Made by a program: the position numbers and the translations under genes. The notes below the pieces were generated by a model. The model did not search any database and was not told the DNA's origin. It saw only the letters and a list, made by a program, of their open reading frames with translations. 64,000 nucleotides of DNA from Eggerthellaceae bacterium (GTDB lineage Bacteria > Actinomycetota > Coriobacteriia > Coriobacteriales > Eggerthellaceae), in contig CAJTDS010000008.1 of NCBI GenBank assembly GCA_910575165.1, positions 55,398 through 119,397 of the forward strand. The letters run 5' to 3'. Shown in pieces: positions 43,731 to 51,703 of the stretch (position 1 is the stretch's first letter; each line of letters begins with the position of its first letter).

Positions 43731-44468
43731 CTACAGAACTATGGACTCGCCGGGTTTTATGAAGAAGAGGCGCATGGCGATGCGCGCCATGTCCTCGGAC
43801 GATTCGGCCATGCCCGTTTCCATCCAGCGCGAGATGACCCCCATGTAGGCCGCCGCGTAAAACGACACGTAGTAGCCCACGAAGGGGTCGGCCGAGGTGC
43901 GGTAGCGCTCGTGGAGTACGGAGGTGACCAGGTCGGTGCACACGCAGTCGCGCAGGCGCGGGCCGAAGCTGCCGTCGCCTTTGGGGCCCAGCATCGCGTG
44001 CAGGAAGTCGCCCTGCTCGCGCAGGCTGTCGAAGAGGTCCACCAGCACCGGCAGCGGGCGGCGGGCCAGCCGCAGCTTCGCAAAGCCCACCATGTCCAGC
44101 TCGGCGATGCGGGGCCTAAAGCCCTCAAGCTCCGCCAGAACCTCGTCCTCCAGGGCGATGACCAGCGCTTCCTTGTCGGCGAAATGGTTGTAGAACGTAC
44201 CGCGGTTTATGTCGGCCCGCTCGCAGATGTCCCCCACCCCGAGGGTATCGAGCCCCCGCTCCTCGGTCAGCTGAATGAGCGCCCGACGAAGAGCGCGCCG
44301 TGTTTTGGCAACGCGACGGTCCAGGGGCGCAGGCGAATGGCAGGACGCCGCGCAGCCCCGGCTTGGCGGCAGGGAAATCGTACGAGAGGCCGGAGCCGCT
44401 CCGGCAGACGAGTCAGTCTCGCGCTGCACCGACGGTTCCGGCCTCTCCATAAGGACTGCTGTGCTCAA
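43731..44468 (-). CDS. TetR-family transcriptional regulator
   Basis: A 245-residue repressor-type protein. The DNA-binding domain is near residues 50-105 (RVAKTRRALRRALIQLTEE, then DICERADINRGTFYNHFADKEAL). The C-terminal part resembles TetR_C members (YYVSFYAAAYMGVISRWMETG). The first ~45 residues are an extra low-complexity segment. The start is taken as TTG 44468 because AGGAGG lies 5 nt upstream; an ATG at 44450 has none. It precedes the giant activase gene by 12 nt, so they form an operon and it probably autoregulates. Confidence 0.85.
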   Translation of the reverse strand: MSTAVLMERPEPSVQRETDSSAGAAPASRTISLPPSRGCAASCHSPAPLDRRVAKTRRALRRALIQLTEERGLDTLGVGDICERADINRGTFYNHFADKEALVIALEDEVLAELEGFRPRIAELDMVGFAKLRLARRPLPVLVDLFDSLREQGDFLHAMLGPKGDGSFGPRLRDCVCTDLVTSVLHERYRTSADPFVGYYVSFYAAAYMGVISRWMETGMAESSEDMARIAMRLFFIKPGESIVL

Positions 44469-44567
44469 TGGCCCTCCTGAACAGAATGCGCAATAATCAA
44501 CACCTTGTTTAATAACGCATTCTATCCGTTCGCAATCCGAGGTGCAAGCAACAGCACATCTTCCCTT

Positions 44568-45416
44568 CTACCGCTCGCGAGCGAAGAAGGCCACGGCTAT
44601 GGCGCCAGGGCCCACATGGGTGCCGATGGTGGCCCCGATGGTGCTCACCGGCAGCTCGTCCACGTACACCCTCCACAAAGGCTCGCTGTCCTTCACGTAC
44701 TTGGCCAGGAACTTGTCGTCCAATCCGCTGTAGCCGACACAATGGGGCATGGTGAAGTCGACGCCGTTTTTCTGGCACGCCTGAATCAGGAAGTTGTTGC
44801 CGTTCTTCGAGCCACGGGCCTTGCCCAACTGACGAACCTCGCCTTCGTCGACCCAAACCACCGGCTTGATGGAGAGCAGTTCGCCCACCGTGGCGGCAGC
44901 CCCCGAAATGCGGCCTCCCTTGCGCAGGTACTCCAGCGTATCCAGCACTCCTATGGTGCGCACGCGATCGCGCTGAGCCTCGACCTCCTGCGCGATAGCG
45001 GCGGCATCAAGCCCCTCGTCGCGCAAACGCATGGCATACTCCACCAGAACACGCTCGCCCAGGGTGGCGTTCATGGTATCCGCCACATGCACGCGCTCGG
45101 GAAACTGCTGGGCCGCAATCAGGGCGCTTTCGTAGGTGCCGGACAGCTTGGAGGACAGCACCACGGCCACCACGTCCTCGCCGGCTTCCACGGCCTCGGC
45201 GAATGCCTCAGTGAATTGACCAGGCGATATCATGGACGTAGTAGGCAGCTCGTCGGATTCGATGAGCCTTTCGTAAAACTGCTCGTGGGTGAGCGTGACC
45301 CCATCGAGAAAAGTGGCGTCACCGAAGGTCACGGCCAGGGGAACGACCACCACGCCAGGGAATTGACCTTGAGCGATGTCGGATGCGGAATCGGTCACAA
45401 TGCGAATGCGGGCCAT
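44568..45416 (-). CDS. DegV-family fatty-acid-binding protein
   Basis: A 282-residue DegV protein: ARIRIVTDSASDIAQ at the start, PTTSMISPGQFTEAF and SSKLSGTYESALIA (fatty-acid carboxylate-binding Thr/Ser), LRKGGRISGAAATVGELLSIKP and the C-terminal GTHVGPGAIAVAFF. In Gram-positives (FakB) such proteins present exogenous fatty acids to the FakA kinase; no fakA gene is in the window. The ATG at 45416 has AGAGGAC upstream. Confidence 0.9.
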   Translation of the reverse strand: MARIRIVTDSASDIAQGQFPGVVVVPLAVTFGDATFLDGVTLTHEQFYERLIESDELPTTSMISPGQFTEAFAEAVEAGEDVVAVVLSSKLSGTYESALIAAQQFPERVHVADTMNATLGERVLVEYAMRLRDEGLDAAAIAQEVEAQRDRVRTIGVLDTLEYLRKGGRISGAAATVGELLSIKPVVWVDEGEVRQLGKARGSKNGNNFLIQACQKNGVDFTMPHCVGYSGLDDKFLAKYVKDSEPLWRVYVDELPVSTIGATIGTHVGPGAIAVAFFARER

Positions 45417-45567
45417 GAAGAGTCCTCTCTGGTTCTCGGATACGGGCGCCGAAAGCGGCCCGCAGCAGCTCAGCCCACAACCCTAAGGCGAGGCGAAGCA
45501 GCTCATCTGTGTTCGTTTGCAAACCAGGCAGGAGCGGGGACGCAGAATCGACCTGCGCGACAGCGGC

Positions 45568-46050
45568 CTAACGCGGCTCTTCCCGATAGTATTCGTCCAA
45601 GTTGCTCAGCACCAGGCGCAGGGACTCGTAGAGACTTCGGCGCTGCTGGCTCGTAAGCCCAGCACCCCCTACGCTGACCACCTTCTCGATGCGATCGTAC
45701 ATCTGAGAGGCGACCACCTGACCCGCCGGGGTCAACCGATACGGAGATCGATAGCCGCGGCTTCCCTCGGGAGCGTTGTTCTTGGCAAGGCCCTTCTCCA
45801 CCAGCTGGGCAACCGAGCGCGACACTGCCGCCTTATCTTCGCAGCAGGCCTCGGCGAGCTGGCCGATGGTCAGCCCGTCGTCAGGATGCTCGCCCAGATA
45901 GAACAGACAGGTGGCGTGGCTTCCCTTCAGGCCGAGCCGGTTCATCTCCAGTTCCTTGATCTTCTGCACCGCGCGGTTCAGCCGAAGAATCGTCAGAACG
46001 AAAGCCTCGAATCGGTCGGTCAGCTCGGAAGTTTCAAACCGTATTTCCAA
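45568..46050 (-). CDS. MarR-family transcriptional regulator
   Basis: A 160-residue winged-helix regulator (LKGSHATCLFYLGEH, IGQLAEACCEDKAAVSRSVAQLVEKGLA, wing GYRSPYRLTPAGQ). The start is set at the TTG at 46050 because AAGGAGG ends 4 nt upstream; an in-frame ATG at 46077 has no such site and cannot be excluded. A dyad at 46093-46108 just upstream suggests autoregulation. Ligand unknown; it may act on the neighbouring DegV gene, which lies downstream on the same strand. Confidence 0.85.
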   Translation of the reverse strand: MEIRFETSELTDRFEAFVLTILRLNRAVQKIKELEMNRLGLKGSHATCLFYLGEHPDDGLTIGQLAEACCEDKAAVSRSVAQLVEKGLAKNNAPEGSRGYRSPYRLTPAGQVVASQMYDRIEKVVSVGGAGLTSQQRRSLYESLRLVLSNLDEYYREEPR

Positions 46051-46092
46051 CACTCCTCCTTGTCGGTTTGCGAGCATAAGACTACCGCAACT

Positions 46093-46108
46093 TGTTGATG
46101 CGTCAACA
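46093..46108. promoter_or_regulatory. probable MarR operator
   Basis: TGTTGA-TGCG-TCAACA is a 16-bp dyad with perfect 6-bp arms, 16-43 nt before the possible MarR starts. MarR regulators usually bind 16-20-bp palindromes near their own promoter. Confidence 0.5.
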
Positions 46109-46109
46109 T

Positions 46110-46511
46110 CTTAAGGGAAAAGCCCCACGTTGTCTCCAAATAGGCGCGCCAAAGCGCACGATTGCAGTCTACCAGCTTCCCCCCTCCTGGCAGATGCCGT
46201 TCGCAGGCCTGCCCGAGAATCCCACGCTATGCAGAGAGCAGCGAAGACTCATGCTAGGGGGCGTATGCCAGGGGCCGGGGATGGCGGCATGAGCCATGCC
46301 GGGGGAACGGAGCTCGGCGCCTCCAATCGCTGGGGCAATCTGGCATTCGCAACAAGATTGCAAAGCACTAGCTCCGCCCCAAACCCCGCCGCCAGAAAAA
46401 TACCGTCGAAAATGACGGGCGTACCCCTTTATTATCCACGCCTTGTCGGGTTCATGGTGCAAGCCAGGACTTCTATGATGGAGACACAGTCGAAACCCAA
46501 AGGAGGTCACC
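46110..46511 (+). promoter_or_regulatory. non-coding region with promoter of the DUF1858-like gene
   Basis: About 400 nt without a supportable gene. TTCATG (46451-46456), 17 nt, TATGAT (46474-46479) is a likely promoter for the gene at 46512. GGCATG-AG-CCATGCC near 46287-46302 is a short dyad of unknown meaning. Confidence 0.45.
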
Positions 46512-46727
46512 ATGGCATTTTCCATCGACGACAAGGTAAAGGTCCTCAAGAAGTCCCCCGCAGCGTGCGCGGTCATCACCGAGTACTCGCCGGGATTCGA
46601 GACCGATCCTCAGATGAAGCTAGTCGGCGGTCTTACCTTCCGCAAGCTCGCGTCCTTCCCCCAGGCAGGCCTGAACGAGGACCAGCTCGCCGAGATCGAC
46701 GAGAAGCTCAAGGCCATCGAAGAGTAA
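46512..46727 (+). CDS. small DUF1858-like protein
   Basis: A 71-residue acidic/helical protein. It resembles the DUF1858 domain (VKVLKKSPAACAVITEYSPGF, LTFRKLASFPQAG), a small helical domain often found beside or fused to hybrid-cluster or redox proteins. The N-terminal half of the domain fits best; the match is by eye. The ATG at 46512 has AAAGGAGGT 5 nt upstream, a very strong site, and a perfect terminator follows, so a highly expressed single gene is likely. Function unknown. Confidence 0.7.
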   Translation: MAFSIDDKVKVLKKSPAACAVITEYSPGFETDPQMKLVGGLTFRKLASFPQAGLNEDQLAEIDEKLKAIEE

Positions 46728-46761
46728 CGCAACGACAGCAAGTCAACCTGCTGCACCAGCG

Positions 46762-46793
46762 AAAGGGGAGCCGCTTCTAGCGGCTCCCCTTTT
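46762..46793 (+). terminator. rho-independent terminator of the DUF1858-like gene
   Basis: AAAGGGGAGCCGC (46762-46774) pairs perfectly with GCGGCTCCCCTTT (46780-46792) around a 5-nt loop; TTTT follows. The leading A run means it may also work for transcripts from the right. Confidence 0.92.
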
Positions 46794-46848
46794 GTCCGGC
46801 TGCGCCCTTCCCCACCCCTGACGCTGGCACCCAGGCCGCGTCCGCGTG

Positions 46849-48342
46849 TTACTCCGCCTCGTAAAGCTCCATGGCCTTGAGGAGAATCTCCAAGCGAAGC
46901 CGTTCGTCGGGATCCTTGAGGTCGTTTCCCAGCTCGCGCTTTATGCGAGCAATCCTGTCGAGGAGCGTACTCCTGTGAATGAACAGGTCAGAAGCGGTTT
47001 TCGCGATGTTCATGTTGTTCGCAAGGTAGCAGCGAAGCGTTTCCGTGTAGCTGATCGAGCCCTCCCGATCGTGCTCGACGACGCGCTTGAGGCCGTCGGT
47101 CATGTACATTTCCAGGGGGAAATCGCCGATAGCGTTGATGACGAGCTTGATGAGGGCGTACTGCCTGAATTCGTAGCAGCGCGACTGCTGCTCCCGGAAA
47201 CCCGATCCCACGAGCGCAGACACCGCCTGATCGTAGTAGAGGCGCACCTTCAGCAAGTCCGAGAACGCATCGCTGATGCCCACGACCACATCCACGCTCT
47301 CGACGAAATGCCCCAGCTTCTCCAGCAGCGCTTTTCGATAGCACCCCCGACCATCGCGCAATTCGTCGACGGCGATGATCCCCACGACCGAGGAAGCATG
47401 CTCGAAGGCGACGCTCTGCGGAAAGGAGCTCTCGAGAATCGACCCGATGTAGCGGTAGGGCACTTCCGTCGAACCGCCTGAAAGAACCATCTTCACGCAA
47501 ACATAGCTCCGGCGCCCGCTCGCCCGTTCCACGAGCCCGTGGGCTGGCTGATCGAGCGCCACGCAATCCACGAGCTCCATCAGGGCTTTCCTGAAGCGAT
47601 CGAATTCGCTACCTTCGCCCGAGGGCAGCCGTCGCAACGCAGTGCCGATGGCCTCGGCGACGTACTGTATCATCGGCACATCGCTGGGAAGCTTTCGCCG
47701 CATCCGATAATCGAAGGTGACGCTTCCGGCGTATCGGCCGTTCACGAAGATGTTCTGGCACAGGAAAGACTGATCGAGGATAGACACCGCAAGCGGTTCG
47801 CGCTTACGCAGCGCAAGCTTCTCGTTCGCCATGAACGCAGACAGGCTGGAAATGTCCAGCGACCTGGTCTCCTGCCGCAACGTTGAAGCAAGAACGCCGA
47901 AGTTCCCGTCGAGAACGAGCACGTCGGCGCCGATGACAGGAGCGGACGCGTCGACCAGCCCCTGCACGCTGGCCGTGGAGTCCAGAATCCGCCGGATGTC
48001 GGCGTCCAAGGCCTCGTAGCGATTGAAGATGTCCTGGACCAGGTTGAACACGGTGAATATGTCGGCATCGTCGGTAATCTGGATAACGCAGCAACGGTTC
48101 CTGTAAAACGGCAGCTGCAGCGTATCGCCCACCACGACGAGCACGGCTCCGGGACGGACGGTCGAACGCGATGGGAGTCTGTCAGCCCTGATCACGTAGA
48201 GCGTATCCTGCTCGAAAACCTGCCCGCTACCCGTATAGAACCGCGGGCGACCCAACCTCATTTCCTTCTCGCAAGCGCCCATCATCCTGGCGGACACGAG
48301 TTCGCTGAGGTTATCGAATACGATATCGGCGTTCAGTTTCAC
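46849..48342 (-). CDS. PucR/CdaR-type transcriptional regulator
   Basis: A 497-residue regulator. The C-terminus is the PucR helix-turn-helix (SYTETLRCYLANNMNIAKTASDLFIHRSTLLDRIARIKRELG). The middle part resembles the GGDEF-like CdaR domain (VDVVVGISDAFSDLLKVRLYYDQAVSAL), and residues 1-250 form an uncharacterised sensory region. PucR regulators usually activate catabolic genes for an organic substrate. It is divergent from the C1 gene cluster at 48597 and the most likely controller of it. The start is a GTG at 48342 with GAGAGGA upstream. Confidence 0.85.
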   Translation of the reverse strand: MKLNADIVFDNLSELVSARMMGACEKEMRLGRPRFYTGSGQVFEQDTLYVIRADRLPSRSTVRPGAVLVVVGDTLQLPFYRNRCCVIQITDDADIFTVFNLVQDIFNRYEALDADIRRILDSTASVQGLVDASAPVIGADVLVLDGNFGVLASTLRQETRSLDISSLSAFMANEKLALRKREPLAVSILDQSFLCQNIFVNGRYAGSVTFDYRMRRKLPSDVPMIQYVAEAIGTALRRLPSGEGSEFDRFRKALMELVDCVALDQPAHGLVERASGRRSYVCVKMVLSGGSTEVPYRYIGSILESSFPQSVAFEHASSVVGIIAVDELRDGRGCYRKALLEKLGHFVESVDVVVGISDAFSDLLKVRLYYDQAVSALVGSGFREQQSRCYEFRQYALIKLVINAIGDFPLEMYMTDGLKRVVEHDREGSISYTETLRCYLANNMNIAKTASDLFIHRSTLLDRIARIKRELGNDLKDPDERLRLEILLKAMELYEAE

Positions 48343-48411
48343 GGCAACCGTCCTCTCGACGACTTCTGCCTATGGCCATTGTGAGACCACCAAGCTCGCG
48401 CTTCAACCCTA

Positions 48412-48459
48412 AAAGACCTCTATTTTCAGGGTGTGGCACCCTACATTTTGTAGGTCTTT
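48412..48459. promoter_or_regulatory. nested dyads between the PucR gene and the C1 cluster, probable operator
   Basis: Outer arms AAAGACCT (48412-48419) and AGGTCTTT (48452-48459) enclose GGGTG-TGG-CACCC (48429-48441) and CTACA-TTT-TGTAG (48441-48453). The 254-nt divergent gap otherwise holds only a possible TATAGT -10 at 48546-48551 for the plus strand. Three interleaved palindromes directly between a regulator and its neighbour operon suggest its binding site. Confidence 0.55.
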
Positions 48460-48596
48460 CTGTCGCACGATGACTCCGCATAACAGCCTGCCCTTTCCGT
48501 TTTTTTCCCTCGGTTATTCGCCTTCTACGCCAAGCAACCGCTTCCTATAGTCGTTCCAACCCTCGGCTTCGTGTCGACATCGCTAAGGAGGAGATC

Positions 48597-49796
48597 ATGG
48601 CATTGCACGACAGGCTCGATTCGCACAAGGCAGTTGAGACGGTGTGGGGCAAGCTCATACCGGAAAAGGACGCCTACCGCTACGCAACGCGCGAGATAGC
48701 GGCGTTTTGCTCGAACATCTTCCAGGTCATGCGTATCCTGGAACCGGATTTCGAGAAGCGCACCGAAGCAATCTGCGAAATGTCCTACAACCTGAATATG
48801 GGCGTTTCGGGCGAAGAGTACCTCAACACTTTCTACGACGACTGGAACATCCCCGAATTCTGCGAGAAGAGCTCCTGGCTCGGAGCTATCTTCGGCGATT
48901 ACGGCGACGAGGCCGAGAACATGGCGGGGCGCGTAATTCAGTTCACGCGCGATCGCGTGGAGAAGGAGCTCGATACCTGCCCATGGGACATCGTCGGCGC
49001 CGAGCTGTGCAACATGACCACCGCCATGTTCACGGCCAACTTCGACCTGGCCAACGGCGGCGAGAACGACGTCGCCCTCAACATGTGCGAAGCTAGGGGC
49101 TGCGGAGACCGTCATTGCCGCGTCGTGGCCGAGCGCCGCTCCACCTTCGGCCTTCCCAAGCAGGGCTTCCTCGACCACATGGGCACCCCTGTGATGCCGG
49201 TCCACAACACCCCCGAAGAGCGCATGGTGAAAAACGGCCAGATCCTGAGGAACGGCCAGTACTCCAACGCATTCGGCGAAGAGCATAGTCTCGAGTACGA
49301 CTATCGCTGGCTCTGCGAATTCGGCTGGGCCTGGTGTGTGGCGTTCCCCCTGGCGGTCATCCGCGACCTGCCTGACGACGAGGATGAGTTCCTGCGCATC
49401 TTCCGCATCATCTTCTCGACGGCCGGAAAGAACCTTTTTATGGAGCCGTTCAGCAAGCGCGCCGTCCGTGATTGGCTCGGCGCCCCCGACTCCATCGGCG
49501 ACAACGACCCCCGTCTCATGGGCGCCTACATCAAGACTCTCATGGACTGCCAGCTTGTGCCCAACGAGCTGGACGCCTTCACCAAGGACGAAGTGCGCAT
49601 CAAGGTCACTGCAGACGATTTCAACGGGCGTTTCGAAATGGCGCCTATGGACGAGCTGGCCATCGGCTACGAGGCCCTCTGGCACAACGCCGTGAAAACC
49701 CTTGTCAGCGCCGAGTGGTCCTGCTGGTTCGAAGGCATCGACGAAGACGAGATGACCATCGTCATCGGCCGCAAAATCGACAAGCGAATGATCTAG
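48597..49796 (+). CDS. unrecognised 399-residue protein, first gene of the C1 cluster
   Basis: The family was not recognised with confidence. The protein is acidic and soluble-looking with no signal peptide. A stretch LNMCEARGCGDRHCRVVAER resembles the C-x-GD-x-C end of small-ligand-binding domains (V4R-like or the L-2-amino-thiazoline-carboxylate hydrolase family), and a second half (RWLCEFGWAWCVAFPLAVI, WSCWFEGIDEDEMTIVIG) may repeat the same kind of fold. The ATG at 48597 has AAGGAGGAG upstream. It ends 12 nt before the GcvT-like gene, so it is translated from the same mRNA and may bind or prepare the methyl donor; that is inference. Confidence 0.75.
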   Translation: MALHDRLDSHKAVETVWGKLIPEKDAYRYATREIAAFCSNIFQVMRILEPDFEKRTEAICEMSYNLNMGVSGEEYLNTFYDDWNIPEFCEKSSWLGAIFGDYGDEAENMAGRVIQFTRDRVEKELDTCPWDIVGAELCNMTTAMFTANFDLANGGENDVALNMCEARGCGDRHCRVVAERRSTFGLPKQGFLDHMGTPVMPVHNTPEERMVKNGQILRNGQYSNAFGEEHSLEYDYRWLCEFGWAWCVAFPLAVIRDLPDDEDEFLRIFRIIFSTAGKNLFMEPFSKRAVRDWLGAPDSIGDNDPRLMGAYIKTLMDCQLVPNELDAFTKDEVRIKVTADDFNGRFEMAPMDELAIGYEALWHNAVKTLVSAEWSCWFEGIDEDEMTIVIGRKIDKRMI

Positions 49797-49808
49797 GGAG
49801 GTTCCGAG

Positions 49809-50804
49809 ATGCTGTTCAGAGAAGACGAAGTTGCCCGCGCCGAGGCTAAGGCCATCAGGGAGAGCGCCGGCTGGTACCGCTGGACCCATGACCTCGTGGA
49901 AATAAAGGGACCCGATGCAGACCGGTTGGTCCAGTATCTCTACGTCAACGATATGGCAAAAGCCCCGGTAGGACGCACGAAGTACACCACCATGCTCAAC
50001 GAGGACGGCAAGATTATCGACGACGTCATCGTCATGCACATGGACGAGAACCTCTACTGGGTCTCCACGCTCTACGCACCCCAGTTGCTGAAATGGATCG
50101 CCGCGCACGACGAAGGATTCGACGTCGCCTGCAGCGATATCACCAAGCTCTACGATATGTACGCCGTGCAGGGCCCGGAGTCGACCACTTTCATGAACGC
50201 CCTTGTCACCGAGCCCGTCGACGGCCTTAAGCGCTTTGCGGTCATGGACGACGCCATCGACGGGGTGCCGGCGACCATCCACCGCGCCGGCTTCACCGGA
50301 GAGCTGGGATACGAGATCTACGTTCCCATGGAGAGCACGAAGACGATCGAGGAAGCCCTTCGGCGCGTCGGCGACGAGCTCGGGTATCCCGAAATCACCA
50401 TTCTCGAGGTCTACGTTCGATCGATTCCCGTCGAAAAGGGATTCGCGCTGCGCCAGGACATGTACGGCCTCACTCCCTTCGAGTGCGACCTCGACTGGTC
50501 GGTATGCATGGACAAGGAGTTCATCGGCAAGGAAGCGCTCGAGAAGGCCCAGAGCGAAGGTCCCGCGCGACGCCTCATGGGACTCGAATTCCTCAACGAC
50601 TCCTACGAGGACATCGCCCAGCGTGAGATCGTATACCGCAAGGGCGTGCCCTGCGGATTCGTCCGTACGGCCATCTACGGCTACACCGTAGACAAGAACA
50701 TCGGCTTCGCCGTTATCGACGCGAAGAAGGCCATCATCGGCGAGGAAGTTACCGTCGGGGAAAACGATTCCCCTGCGATCATCTGCGACAAAGTATTCGT
50801 TTAG
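49809..50804 (+). CDS. GcvT-family tetrahydrofolate-dependent C1 transferase
   Basis: A 331-residue homologue of the glycine cleavage T-protein/DmdA superfamily. It keeps the catalytic Asp pair (LNEDGKIIDDVIV, Asp71-Asp72), the folate-pocket strand HRAGFTGELGYEIYV and the C-terminal EKGFALRQDMYGLTPFECDLDW and FIGKEAL. Other glycine cleavage genes (gcvH, gcvP) are absent here, so it is not the normal T-protein; family relatives demethylate DMSP or methoxy-aromatics onto THF. It probably moves a C1 unit from an unknown donor to THF. Strong RBS (AGGGAGG), tightly coupled to genes on both sides. Confidence 0.85.
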   Translation: MLFREDEVARAEAKAIRESAGWYRWTHDLVEIKGPDADRLVQYLYVNDMAKAPVGRTKYTTMLNEDGKIIDDVIVMHMDENLYWVSTLYAPQLLKWIAAHDEGFDVACSDITKLYDMYAVQGPESTTFMNALVTEPVDGLKRFAVMDDAIDGVPATIHRAGFTGELGYEIYVPMESTKTIEEALRRVGDELGYPEITILEVYVRSIPVEKGFALRQDMYGLTPFECDLDWSVCMDKEFIGKEALEKAQSEGPARRLMGLEFLNDSYEDIAQREIVYRKGVPCGFVRTAIYGYTVDKNIGFAVIDAKKAIIGEEVTVGENDSPAIICDKVFV

Positions 50805-50817
50805 GAGGAGGCACAGA

Positions 50818-51600
50818 ATGCAGCTTGAAGGCAAATCGGTCGTCGTCACCGGCGCTGTTGCGGGTATCGGCAACGCTATCGCCACGCTCTTCGCCGAGGA
50901 GGGCGCCAACGTCATCGCTGTAGACAAGCAGGAAGAGCGCCTGCTCGAATTCTGCGAGTCCATGAAGGATGCTCCAGGCAGGGTGGTGCCCTTCCCCGGC
51001 GACGTGCAGTTCCAAGAGGTCACCGACGGCATGATCGACAAGGCGGTCGCGGAGTTCGGCACGCTGGACGTGCTCGTCAACAACGCCGGCGTTATGGACG
51101 ACAATGCGGCGGTTGGCGACATGTCCGAGGAGATGATGGCTGAATGCTTCGCCGTGAACGCGTTCGGCCCCATCCGCGCCATGCGAAAGGCGGTTCAGAC
51201 CTTCATCGAGCTCAACCCCGAAGCCGAGGAAGACGACGAGACCATCGGCAGCATCATCAACATCACGTCGGTCGGCGCAGTGCACCAGACATCGGGTGTT
51301 GCCTACTGCGCATCCAAGGCGGCCTTGCTTTCCGCCACCAAGAACACGGCGTTCATGTACATCCACAAGGGCATTCGCTGCAACGGCATCGCCCCGGGCG
51401 GCATCGTCACCGAGCTGCCGATCACCATGCCGCCTTCCGACCCCTTCGGCTTCGGAAGGACCAGCGAGCTGCTTACGCACTCGTCGCTTCTCGGCATGCC
51501 TGAGGACGTGGCCAACGCCGCGCTGTTCCTCGCCAAGGAGGACTCCCACTTCGTTAACGGGACCATCATCACCGTCGATGGAGCCTGGACGACCTTCTAG
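50818..51600 (+). CDS. short-chain dehydrogenase/reductase
   Basis: A 260-residue classical SDR. The cofactor motif is TGAVAGIGNAIA (TGxxxGIG), NNAG follows, and the catalytic Ser/Tyr/Lys are in INITSVGAVHQTSGVAYCASKAA. Asp after strand 2 (VIAVDKQEE) favours NAD over NADP. It lies 13 nt after the GcvT-like gene with AGGAGGAGG as RBS. It may oxidise the donor or product of the C1 transfer; the substrate cannot be read from the sequence. A hairpin terminator follows. Confidence 0.88.
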   Translation: MQLEGKSVVVTGAVAGIGNAIATLFAEEGANVIAVDKQEERLLEFCESMKDAPGRVVPFPGDVQFQEVTDGMIDKAVAEFGTLDVLVNNAGVMDDNAAVGDMSEEMMAECFAVNAFGPIRAMRKAVQTFIELNPEAEEDDETIGSIINITSVGAVHQTSGVAYCASKAALLSATKNTAFMYIHKGIRCNGIAPGGIVTELPITMPPSDPFGFGRTSELLTHSSLLGMPEDVANAALFLAKEDSHFVNGTIITVDGAWTTF

Positions 51601-51606
51601 CACCCT

Positions 51607-51645
51607 GGGCGGCCGACCTTCTACGGGAAGGCCGCCCTTTCTTTT
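51607..51645 (+). terminator. terminator between the SDR and cyclohydrolase genes
   Basis: GGGCGGCC (51607-51614) pairs with GGCCGCCC (51630-51637), with an inner TTC/GAA extension, followed by TTTCTTTT. It splits the cluster in two transcription units or attenuates the second half. Confidence 0.8.
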
Positions 51646-51703
51646 CGGATGACGTTGCATAATGGACGCCGAAACTTTCCGCGCCCCCTTAAGGAGCTGC
51701 ACC

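Noticed and set aside
49809..50804. True glycine cleavage T-protein (gcvT)
   Set aside because: No gcvH or gcvP nearby and the gene neighbours are different; only family membership is claimed.
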